DNA from: Nocardia harenae NBRC 108248
GTDB lineage: Bacteria > Actinomycetota > Actinomycetes > Mycobacteriales > Mycobacteriaceae
NCBI RefSeq assembly: GCF_001612885.1
Contig: NZ_BDBH01000018.1
Span: forward strand, 56,076-120,075
Direction: 5' to 3'
DNA length: 64,000 nt
Part shown: piece by piece, positions 8,148 to 17,307 of the stretch
Numbering within the stretch: the first letter of the stretch is position 1
How the letters are laid out: each line of letters begins with the position of its first letter
Made by a program: the position numbers and the translations under genes
The notes under the pieces: model-generated
Database searches by the model: none
What the model was told of the DNA's origin: nothing
The model's input: only the letters and a program-made list of their open reading frames with translations

Positions 8148-9278
8148 ATGGGCGACGAGGCCGACCCGACGCAGCGACACCGATTGACCGTCAGCGCGGC
8201 CGATCTCGACGGATTCGGCGCGCGGCTGACGGCATGGCTGGACGAGCGGGTGAGCGCCGACCACCCGCCCACCGTGACCGTGACCGGCCGCCCGGAATCC
8301 GGCGGCATGTCGAGCACCACGATCCTCTTCGACGCGCACTGGACCGTCGACGGCCGCGCCGAGGGCGGCTCGTTCGTGGCCAGGATGGCGCCGGAGGCCG
8401 CCGCCTTCCCGGTGTTCCCCGAGTACGACCTGGCCGCCCAGTTCCGGGTGATCGCCGCGGTGGGCGCCGCGAGCCCGGTCCCGGTGCCGCCACTGGTGTG
8501 GCTGGAGGAGAGCGCGGAGCCGCTCGGCACCCCGTTCTTCGTCATGCGCCGGGTGGACGGCCGGGTCCCGGCGGACAACCCGCCGTACGTCTTCGCCGGC
8601 TGGCTCTTCGACGCCACCCCGGAGCAGCGCGCCGAGGTGGGCAGGGCCACCGTCGAGGTCATCGCCGACGTGCACGCCATCCCGCACCCGGAGGCCCGCT
8701 TCGGGCTGCCGACCGGCCCCGGCCTGCCGCTGCGCGCGCACGTGCGGGCCCAGCGCGCCTGGTACGACTGGGCACTCGCCGACGACGGCTACCGCATCCC
8801 GATCATCGAGCGCGCCTTCGACTGGCTGGACACGCACTGGCCCGCCGACCCCGGCCCCCCGGTGCTCTGCTGGGGCGATGCCAGGCCGGGCAACATCATC
8901 TGGGAGGAGTGGCGCCCGCTCGCCGTGCTGGACTGGGAGATGGCGGCGATCGTGCCGCGCGAGGTCGACCTGGGCTGGATCGTCTTCATCCACCGCTTCT
9001 TCCAGGACATCGCCGAGCGCTTCGAGCAGCCGGGGCTGCCGGATTTCCTGCGCCGCGCGGATGTGGTGGCGCACTACGAGGCCCGCACCGGCCACACCGT
9101 GCGCGACCTCGACTTCTACCTGGTCTACGCGGCGCTGCGGCACGCCATCGTGATGGCGCGGATCAAGCGCAGGATGATCCACTTCGGCGAGGACACCGAC
9201 ACCGAGGACCGCGACGACTACGTCATGCACCGGGCGAGCCTGGAGGCGCTGCTCGACGGAACCTATCGCTGGGAGTGA
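8148..9278 (+). CDS. APH-family phosphotransferase, FadE36-like
   Basis: 376-residue kinase-fold protein of the aminoglycoside/choline phosphotransferase family. The catalytic loop reads CWGDARPGNIIW: Asp244 is the expected base, but the usual preceding His (HGD) is Trp. The metal site is in VLDWEMA. Actinobacterial members of this type occur in lipid and sterol catabolism loci (Rv3761c 'FadE36' is one, from memory), which agrees with the KstR box upstream. Ribosome site GCAGGAGG precedes ATG 8148. The partner gene starts 2 bases after its stop. A small-molecule kinase is likely; antibiotic resistance is not suggested. Confidence 0.8.
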   Translation: MGDEADPTQRHRLTVSAADLDGFGARLTAWLDERVSADHPPTVTVTGRPESGGMSSTTILFDAHWTVDGRAEGGSFVARMAPEAAAFPVFPEYDLAAQFRVIAAVGAASPVPVPPLVWLEESAEPLGTPFFVMRRVDGRVPADNPPYVFAGWLFDATPEQRAEVGRATVEVIADVHAIPHPEARFGLPTGPGLPLRAHVRAQRAWYDWALADDGYRIPIIERAFDWLDTHWPADPGPPVLCWGDARPGNIIWEEWRPLAVLDWEMAAIVPREVDLGWIVFIHRFFQDIAERFEQPGLPDFLRRADVVAHYEARTGHTVRDLDFYLVYAALRHAIVMARIKRRMIHFGEDTDTEDRDDYVMHRASLEALLDGTYRWE

Positions 9279-9280
9279 CC

Positions 9281-10393
9281 GTGACCGACTACGCCGCGAC
9301 GCCGGGTCCGCTGGACGAGTACCCCATTCACCAGACCCCGCTGCCGATCGCCAGGGTGAGCACCGGCGACCGCAACTTCTACGACCGCTCCTACCTGAAC
9401 GCGCACGACCGCGCGGGCACCTTCCTGATCGCCGGGCTCGGCACCTACCCGAATCTCGGTGTGGTGGACGCGTTCCTGACCGTGCGGCGCGGGGACGTCC
9501 AGCGCGCGGTGCGCTTCTCCGACGCCATGGGCCCGCGCTCGCTGGAGCAGGGGGCGGGCGGCATCCGGCTGGAGGTGGTCGAGCCGCTGCACCGGCTGCG
9601 GCTGATCTGCGAGCACGACGACCTCGCCGCCGATCTCACCTGGACCGGGGCCTTCCCCGCGGTGCAGGAGCAGCCGCACCTCATGCTGGCCGGGCCGCGG
9701 CCGGTGCTCGACGCCAGCCGGTTCGCGCAGGTCGGGAGCTGGGCGGGGACGCTGATGGTGGACGGCGCCGATATCCCGGTCGACCCGGCGGTGTGGACCG
9801 GGACCCGGGACCGCTCGTGGGGCATCCGGCCGGTCGGCGAGACCGAGCCCGCGGGGCGGGCGGCCGGCGAACCGGCGGGCGGATTCTGGTGGCTCTATGT
9901 GCCGCTGCGGTTTCCGGAGTTCGCGGTGGTGGTGATCGTGCAGGAGCTGCCGGACGGGCGGCGCACCCTCAACGACGCGCAGCGGGTGTTCCCGGACGGG
10001 CGGGTCGAGCAGCTCGGGTGGCCGCGCATCACCGTCGAATACCGCAGCGGGACAAGGTCTCCGGTGCGGGCGCTGCTGGAGCTGACCACGCCGGACGGCA
10101 CGCCGCTGCCGATCGAGATCGAGGTCGGGGCCGGGATCGCGCTGCACGTGGGGTGCGGGTACGGCGGTGATCCGGACTGGCAGCACGGGCAGTGGAAGGG
10201 GCGGGGGTGGTCGTCGAGCAGCCGGTACGACCTCACCGACCCGGCGATCGTGGCGCGGGCGCCGTGGGGGGTCAGCGATTTCGTGGCGCGGGCGCGGTGC
10301 GGGGAGGCCGAGGGGTGGGGGTTGTTCGAGCACGCGAGTATCGGGCGGCACGATCCCAGCGGGTTCGCCGATCTGGGGGCGGTGGCGCCGTAG
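9281..10393 (+). CDS. Conserved protein of unknown function, possible lipocalin/CrtC-like fold
   Basis: 370-residue soluble protein with no signal peptide. Its beta-rich, Trp/Gly-rich character (GTRDRSWGIRPVG, GGFWWLYVPLRFPEF, WQHGQWKGRGWSSSSRYDL) resembles DUF7064/7065 proteins with a two-lobed AttH/CrtC-like fold; this is an impression, not a domain hit. It follows the APH-type kinase by 2 bases in the KstR-box operon, so a role in steroid or lipid metabolism is inferred. GTG 9281 has a GGGAG site; GTG 9275, overlapping the upstream TGA, is an in-frame alternative adding two residues. Convergent with and abutting the cobE-like gene. Confidence 0.6.
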   Translation: MTDYAATPGPLDEYPIHQTPLPIARVSTGDRNFYDRSYLNAHDRAGTFLIAGLGTYPNLGVVDAFLTVRRGDVQRAVRFSDAMGPRSLEQGAGGIRLEVVEPLHRLRLICEHDDLAADLTWTGAFPAVQEQPHLMLAGPRPVLDASRFAQVGSWAGTLMVDGADIPVDPAVWTGTRDRSWGIRPVGETEPAGRAAGEPAGGFWWLYVPLRFPEFAVVVIVQELPDGRRTLNDAQRVFPDGRVEQLGWPRITVEYRSGTRSPVRALLELTTPDGTPLPIEIEVGAGIALHVGCGYGGDPDWQHGQWKGRGWSSSSRYDLTDPAIVARAPWGVSDFVARARCGEAEGWGLFEHASIGRHDPSGFADLGAVAP

Positions 10394-10816
10394 TCAGTGC
10401 GCGACGGCGACGGTGACGGTGCCGCCGTACGGGGTCTTCGGCAGCACGAGCGGGCCGGTGCCCGCGAGCAGGGCGGCGGCCTCGGCCACGCTCGGGTGGC
10501 GGCCGGGGTTCGGCACCGCGACCGCGGCGAGTTCGGCCGCGGTGTAGGCGCGGAGCGGGACGCCGAGCCGCTCGGCCGCCGCGCGCGGGCCGGGTTCCGC
10601 CGCGCGGGTGTCGAGGGTGGCGAGCAGGGCGATCCCCTGATCGCCGAGGATTTCGCGGAGGGCGGCGAGGATCGTGGCGCCCGGCGTTCCGGGCCGGAGC
10701 CCGATACCCACGGTCAGCGGGGCACCGGGCGGTGGCGTGCCCGGGCTGCGTGGCCCCCCACCCGCGGTCGGCGGGGCAGCGGGATCCGCGGCGCGGGCCG
10801 CCGGGACTTCAGGCAC
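10394..10816 (-). CDS. cobE: CobE/CbiG C-terminal-domain protein (cobalamin biosynthesis)
   Basis: 140-residue protein. From about residue 38 (LTVGIGLRPGTPGATILAALREILGDQG) it matches the CobE/CbiG C-terminal fold, with the family end LVLPKTPYGGTVTVAV. These proteins act around precorrin ring contraction in the corrin pathway; the exact reaction of free-standing CobE is uncertain. The first 35 residues are Pro/Ala/Gly-rich. GTG 10816 overlaps the cobB stop by 8 bases. The frame is open further upstream inside cobB but gives low-complexity sequence only. Confidence 0.72.
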   Translation of the reverse strand: MPEVPAARAADPAAPPTAGGGPRSPGTPPPGAPLTVGIGLRPGTPGATILAALREILGDQGIALLATLDTRAAEPGPRAAAERLGVPLRAYTAAELAAVAVPNPGRHPSVAEAAALLAGTGPLVLPKTPYGGTVTVAVAH

Positions 10817-12296
10817 CGATGCGGGTGGCGGCGAAAGCCGCCGCGGCGGTGGTGAAGCGGGCGATGGCGGTGGGGTCGCCCGCGGGGTGGGTGTGCAGGT
10901 AGGAGGCGTGCACCGCGCCGGTGACGGCACCCTCGGTGACGGGGCGGCCGTCACTGCCGCGCCAGCCCCAGGCGCGGACCGGGGCGCCGGTGCGGAGCAG
11001 CCGGGTGCGGTGGAATTCGTGGCCGCGCACCCGCTGCCCGGCCCGCCAGAGCGGGGAGTCGGCGAGCGCGACGGCATCGCGGTAGCCGAGGGTGAGCCGG
11101 GGGCCGAACTCGGCGTCGGCGTCGATCACCCCGGCCATGCGGTGCCCGTCCAGGGAGCGGGCCAGGTAGAGCAGCCCCGCGCACTCCGCGTGCACCGGGA
11201 GCCCGGCCGCGGCCAGCGCGGCGACCTCGCCGAGCAGCGGGGTGTTCGCCGCCAGCCGCTCGGCGTGCTCCTCTGGGAAGCCGCCGGGCACCACCAGCCC
11301 CGCCGTCGCCGGTGGCAGCGGGTCGAGCAGCGGGTCGAAGACCTCGACCCGCGCCCCCGCCGCCGCCAGCAATTCGCGGTGCTCGGCGTAGCCGAAGGTG
11401 AAGGCGGGGCCACCGGCCACCGCGACCACCGGCCGCTCCCCCGATGGGACCTCCGGGTGGGCCGAGCGTCGTCGGGCTCCGCCCGCCGGATCGCCCGACG
11501 ACCCTGCCTGCCCGGCGCCGGACGCGCCGCTCACGCGCGGAGCGATGTCGCGCAGGGCGGCGCCGGGATCCCAGGCTTCGCCGCGGACGGTGGCGCCGGC
11601 CAGGGCGGCGACGGCGGCGAGGTCGACGTGGGCGGCGACGAGCTCGGTCATGGCCGCGACCGCGGCGTGCGCGGGGGCGCCGTGCTCGACGACGGGGATC
11701 AGACCGAGGTGCCGGGAGGGCAGCTCGAGCTCCGCGAGCCGGGGCAGCGCGCCGAGCACCGGTAGCCCGACCCGCTCGCAGGCCGCGCGCAGCACCTGCT
11801 CGTGCCGCTCGCTGCCGACCCGATTGAGAATGACGCCGCCGAGCCGCACCCCGCTGTCGTAGGTGGCGAAGCCGTGCAGCAGCGCGGCCAGCGACTGGCT
11901 GTGCCCGCGAGCGTCGACCACGAGCACCACCGGCGCCCCGAGCAACCCCGCGACCTGCGCCGTCGACCCTTCCGCGATCGGCCCCGCGCCCGCGTCGATG
12001 CGCCCGTCGAAGAGCCCCATGACGCCCTCCACCACGGCCAGATCGCAGCCCCGCGCCCCGTGCCGGTACAGCCCGGGCACCCGCCCGGCCCCGACCAGCA
12101 CCGGATCCAGATTGCGCCCCGGCCGCCCGGCGGCGAGCCCGTGGTACCCGGGGTCGATGTAATCCGGCCCCACCTTGAACGGCGCCACCCGGTGCCCGGC
12201 CCGCCGCAGCGCGCCGATCAGCCCGGTGGCCAGCGTGGTCTTCCCGCTCCCCGACGCGGGAGCGGCGATCACGACCGCGGGAACCGCACTCACCAT
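10809..12296 (-). CDS. cobB: Cobyrinate a,c-diamide synthase (CobB/CbiA)
   Basis: 495-residue ATP-dependent amidase that converts hydrogenobyrinate or cobyrinate to the a,c-diamide using glutamine. The N-terminal dethiobiotin-synthetase-like domain starts VVIAAPASGSGKTTLATG (P-loop). The C-terminal class-I glutaminase-like domain has the nucleophile Cys372 in HAECAGLLYLA, and His near SYLHTH. A low-complexity Gly/Ser/Arg linker joins them. ATG 12296 overlaps the cobO stop; GTG 12293 is an equivalent alternative. The M. tuberculosis homologue (Rv2848c, recalled) sits in the same order. Confidence 0.92.
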   Translation of the reverse strand: MVSAVPAVVIAAPASGSGKTTLATGLIGALRRAGHRVAPFKVGPDYIDPGYHGLAAGRPGRNLDPVLVGAGRVPGLYRHGARGCDLAVVEGVMGLFDGRIDAGAGPIAEGSTAQVAGLLGAPVVLVVDARGHSQSLAALLHGFATYDSGVRLGGVILNRVGSERHEQVLRAACERVGLPVLGALPRLAELELPSRHLGLIPVVEHGAPAHAAVAAMTELVAAHVDLAAVAALAGATVRGEAWDPGAALRDIAPRVSGASGAGQAGSSGDPAGGARRRSAHPEVPSGERPVVAVAGGPAFTFGYAEHRELLAAAGARVEVFDPLLDPLPPATAGLVVPGGFPEEHAERLAANTPLLGEVAALAAAGLPVHAECAGLLYLARSLDGHRMAGVIDADAEFGPRLTLGYRDAVALADSPLWRAGQRVRGHEFHRTRLLRTGAPVRAWGWRGSDGRPVTEGAVTGAVHASYLHTHPAGDPTAIARFTTAAAAFAATRIGA

Positions 12297-12904
12297 TCGA
12301 TCCCGCGCTGCCCCTTGCGCCCGGCATCCATGGGATGCCGCACCTTGGTCATCTCGGTCACCAGGTCGGCCGCCTCCAGCAGCGCGGGCGGGGCATCCCG
12401 GCCGGTGATCACCACGTGCTGCTGCCCCGGCCGCTCGACCAGCGTGCGCACCACCTCGTCCACATCCACCCACCCCCACTTCAGCGGGTACGTGAACTCG
12501 TCGAGCACGTAGAAGCGGTGCCGCTCGGCCGCGATCCGCCGCGCGATCTCCTGCCACCCGGCCAGCGCGGCCGCCGCGTGATCGTCCGCGCTGCCCTGCT
12601 TGCGGCTCCAGGACCAGCCCTCGCCCATCTTGTGCCACTCCACCGGCGCACCCGCCCCGGTCTGCTCGTGCAGCGTGCCGAGGGTGCGGAAGGCCGCCTC
12701 CTCACCCACCTTCCACTTGGCGCTCTTCACGAACTGGAACACGGCGATGTCGAAGCCCTGGTTCCAGGCGCGCAGCGCCATCCCGAAGGCGGCGGTGGAC
12801 TTGCCCTTGCCCGGCCCGGTGTGCACGGCGAGCACCGGCTGGTTGCGGCGCTGCCTGGTGGTGAGGCCGTCGTCCGGGACGGTGGCCGGGATGCCCTGCG
12901 GCAC
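12290..12904 (-). CDS. cobO: Cob(I)yrinate a,c-diamide adenosyltransferase
   Basis: 204-residue CobO/BtuR/CobA-type corrinoid adenosyltransferase, which attaches the 5'-deoxyadenosyl group from ATP to the reduced cobalt. The P-loop is TGPGKGKSTAAFG at about 29–41. VLDEFTYPLKWGWVD and VVITGRDAPPALLEAADLVTEM are family signatures. The length is normal. It precedes cobB with a 7-base overlap and follows the chelatase-type gene by 19 bases, so these genes form one minus-strand cobalamin operon. Confidence 0.93.
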   Translation of the reverse strand: MPQGIPATVPDDGLTTRQRRNQPVLAVHTGPGKGKSTAAFGMALRAWNQGFDIAVFQFVKSAKWKVGEEAAFRTLGTLHEQTGAGAPVEWHKMGEGWSWSRKQGSADDHAAAALAGWQEIARRIAAERHRFYVLDEFTYPLKWGWVDVDEVVRTLVERPGQQHVVITGRDAPPALLEAADLVTEMTKVRHPMDAGRKGQRGIEW

Positions 12905-12923
12905 GGTAACTCCTTCGGAACGG

Positions 12924-15089
12924 TCAGGCGGCGGCGCGGACGACGCCCGCGACGGCGTCGCCGGTGAGCTCGGCGAGCCGCACGCAGCCGCCGCCGAGTT
13001 CGCGGGCGAGTTCGGCGGCGAGCCCGAGCCGGACCATGCCGCGCTCGCAGTCGACCACCATGGCGGTGACGGCGTCGGCGGCCAGCCCGCGGGCCGCGGC
13101 GCGGGCCCTGGGCAGTGGCTGCACCCCGCCGGTCGCCCTGCCGTCGGTGAGCAGCACCAGCATCGGGCGGCGGCGCGGGTCGCGCACCTTCTCCCTCGCC
13201 ACCAGGGTGCGGGCGGCGAGCAGCCCGGCCGCGAGCGGGCTCTTGCCGCCGGTGCGCAGCCCGGCGAGCCTGCGCACCGCGATATCCACCGACGAGGTGG
13301 GCGGAAGCACCAGCTCGGCCGCGCTGCCCCGCACGGTGAGCACCGCGACCTTGTCGCGGCGCTGGTAGGCGTCGCGCAGCAGGGTGACGACGGCGCCGGT
13401 GACGGCGCCGATGCGGTCGCGCGCGGCCATCGAGCCGGAGGTGTCGACCAGGAAGATCACCAGGTTGCCCTCGCGACCCTCGCGGTGCGCGCCGCGCAGG
13501 TCGTCCGGGGCCAGCCGCAGCGGGCCGGTCACCCGGCCGCGGTCGCGCTGCCGGGGGGCGGCGGCGAAGACGGTGCCGAGCAGGTGCAGGCCGGTGCCGG
13601 TGGCGGCGGTGGGGCGGACCACGCGGCCGAGGCGGCTCTCCGCGCGAGAGCGGCGGCCGGGGGCGCCCTCGCCGATGCCGGGAACCTCCCAGCGGGGGGC
13701 GGTGATCGTCTTTCCGGGGACCGGGGTGCCCGCGCGCTGCTCGCGCGAGCCGGAGCCGGGGCCGTCCGGCGGGGAGTCGGGGTCGTCGTCGGTGCCGTCG
13801 GGGCCGGAGCGTTTCCGGCCGGGGCCGGATCCGGGGCGGCCCGCCGGGCCCGAGCCGGAGCCATCGGCCGGGCCGGAGCCGGGACCGTCGTCGGCACCGA
13901 GACCGTCGGCCCGGCCGGCACCCGGGTCGTCGGCGGCCGGACCGCCGAACTCGGCACGCGGGTCGTCTGCGGCCCCGGAGCCGCGCCCGCCGCCCGCGGA
14001 ATCCGGCCCGCCGCCGTGCGCCGAGTCCCGCCCTTCGGCGGACGCACGGCCCCCAGCGCCGGCGGAATCGGTGCCACCCGCGCCGGACGCCTGCTCCACC
14101 TCCGCGGCGGCATCCCGCATGGCCTCGTCCAACTGCCCCTCGGTGATCCCCGGCTCGTCGAACGGATCCCGCCGCCGCCGGTGCGGCAGCGCCAGCTCCG
14201 CCGCCACCCGCACGTCCTCCTCGGTGACGGCCTCGGCCCCGCGCCAGGCGGCGTGCGCGGTGGCGGTCCGCGCGACCACCAGGTCCGCGCGCATCCCGTC
14301 GACGTCGAAGGCGGCGCAGAGCGCGGCGATCCGGCGCAGCTCCGCGTCGTCGAGCCGGACCCGCGCCAGCCGGTCGACGGCATCGCGGATGCGCAGCGCC
14401 TCGGCGCGGTCGGCGGCGGCGTAGCGGGCGGCGAACCCGGCCGGGTCGGCCTCGTAGTCGAGCCGGCGGCGCACCACCGCCATCCGCACGTCGACCTGGC
14501 GCGAGGCGGCCACGTCGACGGTGAGCCCGAACCGGTCGAGCAGTTGCGGCCGCAGCTCCCCCTCCTCCGGGTTCATGGTGCCCACCAGCACGAATTTCGC
14601 CGGGTGAGTGTGCGAGACGCCGTCCCGCTCGACGTGCACCCGGCCCATGGCGGCGGCGTCGAGCAACACGTCGACCAGGTGGTCGTGCAGCAGGTTGACC
14701 TCGTCCACGTAGAGCACGCCGCGGTGCGCGGCGGCCAGCAGCCCGGGGCGGAAGGCCTGCTCGCCGTCGCGCAGCACCCGCTCCAGGTCGATCGAGCCGA
14801 CCACCCGGTCCTCGGTGGCGCCGACCGGCAGCTCCACCAGCCGGGCCGGGCGCGAGCCGGTCTCGTCCACCACCGGCGGCAGGAGCTGCGCGAGCGCGCG
14901 CACCACGGTCGACTTGGCGGTGCCCTTCTCGCCGCGGACCAGCACGCCGCCGATCCCGGGGTGCACCGCGCAGAGAATCAGCGCGAGCTGCAGCCGCTCC
15001 TGCCCGACCACCGCGGAGAACGGGAACCCCGCCTCGGCGATCGGGGCGGGGTTCGCGGTCTCGATCTCTTCCACCTGGTACACCGACAC
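12924..15089 (-). CDS. Chelatase-type AAA+/VWA fusion protein (ChlI/BchD-like, cobalt-chelatase subunit candidate)
   Basis: 721 residues. An N-terminal AAA+ domain (about 20–330) has Walker A GEKGTAKST and Walker B YVDEVNLLHDHL. A long Gly/Ser/Asp/Pro-rich linker (about 350–480) is followed by a VWA domain whose MIDAS motif is DTSGSMAARD, with LLTDGRATGG downstream. ChlI and ChlD functions are thus in one chain. In actinobacteria without chlorophyll such proteins are thought to drive CobN in cobalt insertion. CobN is not in the window. Starting at ATG or GTG 15089 it follows a possible promoter at 15090–15143. Confidence 0.85.
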   Translation of the reverse strand: MSVYQVEEIETANPAPIAEAGFPFSAVVGQERLQLALILCAVHPGIGGVLVRGEKGTAKSTVVRALAQLLPPVVDETGSRPARLVELPVGATEDRVVGSIDLERVLRDGEQAFRPGLLAAAHRGVLYVDEVNLLHDHLVDVLLDAAAMGRVHVERDGVSHTHPAKFVLVGTMNPEEGELRPQLLDRFGLTVDVAASRQVDVRMAVVRRRLDYEADPAGFAARYAAADRAEALRIRDAVDRLARVRLDDAELRRIAALCAAFDVDGMRADLVVARTATAHAAWRGAEAVTEEDVRVAAELALPHRRRRDPFDEPGITEGQLDEAMRDAAAEVEQASGAGGTDSAGAGGRASAEGRDSAHGGGPDSAGGGRGSGAADDPRAEFGGPAADDPGAGRADGLGADDGPGSGPADGSGSGPAGRPGSGPGRKRSGPDGTDDDPDSPPDGPGSGSREQRAGTPVPGKTITAPRWEVPGIGEGAPGRRSRAESRLGRVVRPTAATGTGLHLLGTVFAAAPRQRDRGRVTGPLRLAPDDLRGAHREGREGNLVIFLVDTSGSMAARDRIGAVTGAVVTLLRDAYQRRDKVAVLTVRGSAAELVLPPTSSVDIAVRRLAGLRTGGKSPLAAGLLAARTLVAREKVRDPRRRPMLVLLTDGRATGGVQPLPRARAAARGLAADAVTAMVVDCERGMVRLGLAAELARELGGGCVRLAELTGDAVAGVVRAAA

Positions 15090-15143
15090 GGCTTCGACTC
15101 TAGGCGGGGCGGGGGCGCGGCCGGTGGGCGGGCGGCGCCGAAC

Positions 15144-15593
15144 TCACCCGCGCCGCATGGGCGTGTGCGGGATGCCGTCCTCCACGAACTCCGGCCCCTC
15201 GGCCACGAACCCGTGCTTGGCGTAGAGCTCGACGAGGTGGCTCTGCGCGTTCAGCCGCACGGCGTGCGAGCCGACCTCGGCCAGCGCCGCCTGCAGCAGC
15301 CGGGTGGTGTAGCCCTGGCCGCGGGCCGCGACGGCGGTGCAGAGCCGCCCGATGCGGAACGACTTCACGCCGCCCTCGTGCTCCTCCAGCAGCCGCAGCG
15401 TGGCAATGACGGTGCCGTCGTCATCGAGCCAGAGGTGCCTGGTCTCCGGCAGCAGATCGCGGCCGTCCAGCTCCGGGTACGCGCACTTCTGCTCGACCAC
15501 GAAGATCTCCACGCGCAGTCTCAGCAGCTCGTAGAGGGTGGCGGTGTCGAGATCCTGGGCCCAGGCCCGCTTCAGCGCAACGGTGGAGATCAT
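15144..15593 (-). CDS. elaA: GNAT N-acetyltransferase, ElaA family
   Basis: 149-residue single-domain GNAT. ElaA hallmarks are visible: LLRLRVEIFVVEQKCAYPELDGRD near residues 24–47 and RIGRLCTAVAARGQGYTTRLL, the acetyl-CoA loop, near 98–118. The length matches ElaA. The substrate of ElaA is not established. It lies between mqo (13 bases upstream) and the chelatase-type gene, an order shared with M. tuberculosis as I recall it (Rv2850c–Rv2852c). Confidence 0.82.
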   Translation of the reverse strand: MISTVALKRAWAQDLDTATLYELLRLRVEIFVVEQKCAYPELDGRDLLPETRHLWLDDDGTVIATLRLLEEHEGGVKSFRIGRLCTAVAARGQGYTTRLLQAALAEVGSHAVRLNAQSHLVELYAKHGFVAEGPEFVEDGIPHTPMRRG

Positions 15594-15605
15594 CGAACCT
15601 TGCTA

Positions 15606-17138
15606 TCACACCTGCGCGGGGGCCGCGACTCCGGCGCTGTCCAGGTTCAGCGTCTTGCTGGTCCAGCTCCACACCTCGCGGAACAGCTCGGGGTTGTCGG
15701 AGAGCTTGACGCCGAGCGAGGGCACCATTTCGCGCAGCTTCGGGGTCCAGCCCTCGTACTCGCGCGGGAAGCAGCGCTGCAGCACGTCGATCATGGCGCT
15801 GACGCCGGTCGAGGCGCCCGGCGACGCACCGAGCAGCCCGGCGATGCTGCCGTCGCCCGCGGCGATCACGGCGGTGCCGAACTCCAGCACCCCGCCCATG
15901 CCCTTGCGCCGGATCACCTGGACGCGCTGCCCCGCGGTGATGAGCTCCCAGTCCGTGCCCTTGGCCCGCGGCACGAACTCGCCGAGCGTCTCCACCCGGC
16001 CCGCCTCGGACTTGAGCAGCTCGGAGACCAGGTACTTGGTCAGGCTCAGCTCGGTGACGCCAACGCCGAGCAGCGAGAACAGGTTGTCCGGGCGGATCGA
16101 CTTGAACAGGTCGGTGTTCTTGCCGTCCTTGAGGAACTTGGGGGTCCAGCCCGCGTACGGGCCGAAGAGCAGGCCGTGGCGGCCCTTGATGACCCGGGTG
16201 TCCAGGTGCGGCACCGACATGGGCGGGGCGCCGACCGCCGCCTTGCCGTAGACCTTGGCGTGGTGCTGCTCGATGAGGCCGGGGTTGGTGCTGCGCAGGA
16301 ACTGCCCGCTCACCGGGAAGCCGCCGAAGCCCTTCGCCTCCTTGATGCCCGCCTTCTGCAGCAGCGGCAGCGCGCCACCGCCCGCGCCGACGAAGACGAA
16401 GCGGCTGATCAGGGTGCGGGTCTGCCTGGTGCGGAGATTGCGCACCCGCACCAGCCACTGCCCGTCGGACTGCTTGGACAGGTCGAGTACCTCGTGCCCG
16501 AAGGCCAGGTCCACCCCGGAGCCGCCGAGGTAGGCGAGGAGTTCGCTGGTCAGCGCGCCGAAATCGATATCGGTGCCCGCGTCGGTCCAGTTCAGCGCGA
16601 CCGGGTCGGAGAAATCGCGGCCGCGCGCCATGAGCGGCAGCCTGCGGCCGAACTCGTCGGGGCTGTCGATGTACTCCATGCCCTCGAAGAGCGGCTGCGG
16701 CGCCAGCGCCTCGTAGCGGGCGCGCAGGTAGCGCACATTGTCTTCGCCGTGCACGAAGCTGACGTGCGGGATCGGGTTGATGAACCGGGAGGGGTCGCCG
16801 AGCACGCCGTTCTGCACGCCGTAGGACCAGAACTGCCGGGAGACCTGGAAGCGCTCGTTGATGTCGACGGCCTTGGTGATGTCGACGCTGCCGTCGGGAT
16901 TCTGCGGGCTGTAGTTCAGCTCACAGAGCGCGGAGTGGCCGGTGCCCGCGTTGTTCCACGGGTCGCTGCTCTCGGCCGCCGCGGCGTCCAGCCGCTCGAA
17001 GAGCGAGATCGACCACTCGGGCTGCAGCTGCCGCAGCAGTGCGCCGAGCGTGGCACTCATGATGCCTGCACCGATGAGAACGACATCGGTCTTCTGGGTC
17101 TGAGCAGCATTCGGCACGGGTGTCGACTTCCTTGTCAC
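15606..17138 (-). CDS. mqo: Malate:quinone oxidoreductase
   Basis: 510-residue peripheral-membrane flavoprotein oxidising malate to oxaloacetate with reduction of menaquinone. The FAD-binding Rossmann motif is VVLIGAGIMSATLGALL at about 19–35, followed by the Mqo signature (SDPWNNAGTGHSALCELNYSP). Full family length. It starts at ATG 17138 after an 11-base-plus leader and lies divergent from the alpha/beta hydrolase gene. The GNAT gene follows after 12 bases. Confidence 0.95.
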   Translation of the reverse strand: MTRKSTPVPNAAQTQKTDVVLIGAGIMSATLGALLRQLQPEWSISLFERLDAAAAESSDPWNNAGTGHSALCELNYSPQNPDGSVDITKAVDINERFQVSRQFWSYGVQNGVLGDPSRFINPIPHVSFVHGEDNVRYLRARYEALAPQPLFEGMEYIDSPDEFGRRLPLMARGRDFSDPVALNWTDAGTDIDFGALTSELLAYLGGSGVDLAFGHEVLDLSKQSDGQWLVRVRNLRTRQTRTLISRFVFVGAGGGALPLLQKAGIKEAKGFGGFPVSGQFLRSTNPGLIEQHHAKVYGKAAVGAPPMSVPHLDTRVIKGRHGLLFGPYAGWTPKFLKDGKNTDLFKSIRPDNLFSLLGVGVTELSLTKYLVSELLKSEAGRVETLGEFVPRAKGTDWELITAGQRVQVIRRKGMGGVLEFGTAVIAAGDGSIAGLLGASPGASTGVSAMIDVLQRCFPREYEGWTPKLREMVPSLGVKLSDNPELFREVWSWTSKTLNLDSAGVAAPAQV

Positions 17139-17294
17139 TCTGCGCGGTGGCCCGCGGCTTCCGGCTGGAGGTTACCCACCGTTCACCTGTGCCCAATTGT
17201 GCACCTCGGGAATCGGCGTTCCCGCAGCGAACCTGCCGAATGTGACATAAATACCTCCCGGTAGACCGGGCTCGGCAGCGGCCCCCCGCCGCGC

Positions 17295-17307
17295 TAGATT
17301 GAGCAGT
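17295..17307 (+). promoter_or_regulatory. Possible leaderless promoter (-10 hexamer TAGATT)
   Basis: TAGATT (17295–17300) ends 7 bases before GTG 17308, so transcription would begin at or next to the start codon. No ribosome site and no clear -35 element are visible. This is a common actinobacterial leaderless arrangement. Confidence 0.4.

Noticed and set aside
15090..15143. Cobalamin riboswitch before the chelatase/cobO/cobB operon
   Set aside because: The leader is too short and no B12-box-like sequence is visible; the region before map/cobQ also lacks one.
12600..17264. A 1554-codon plus-strand open frame across the cob/chelatase/mqo genes
   Set aside because: Same shadow effect; the minus strand carries cobO, the chelatase-type gene, elaA and mqo with catalytic motifs.
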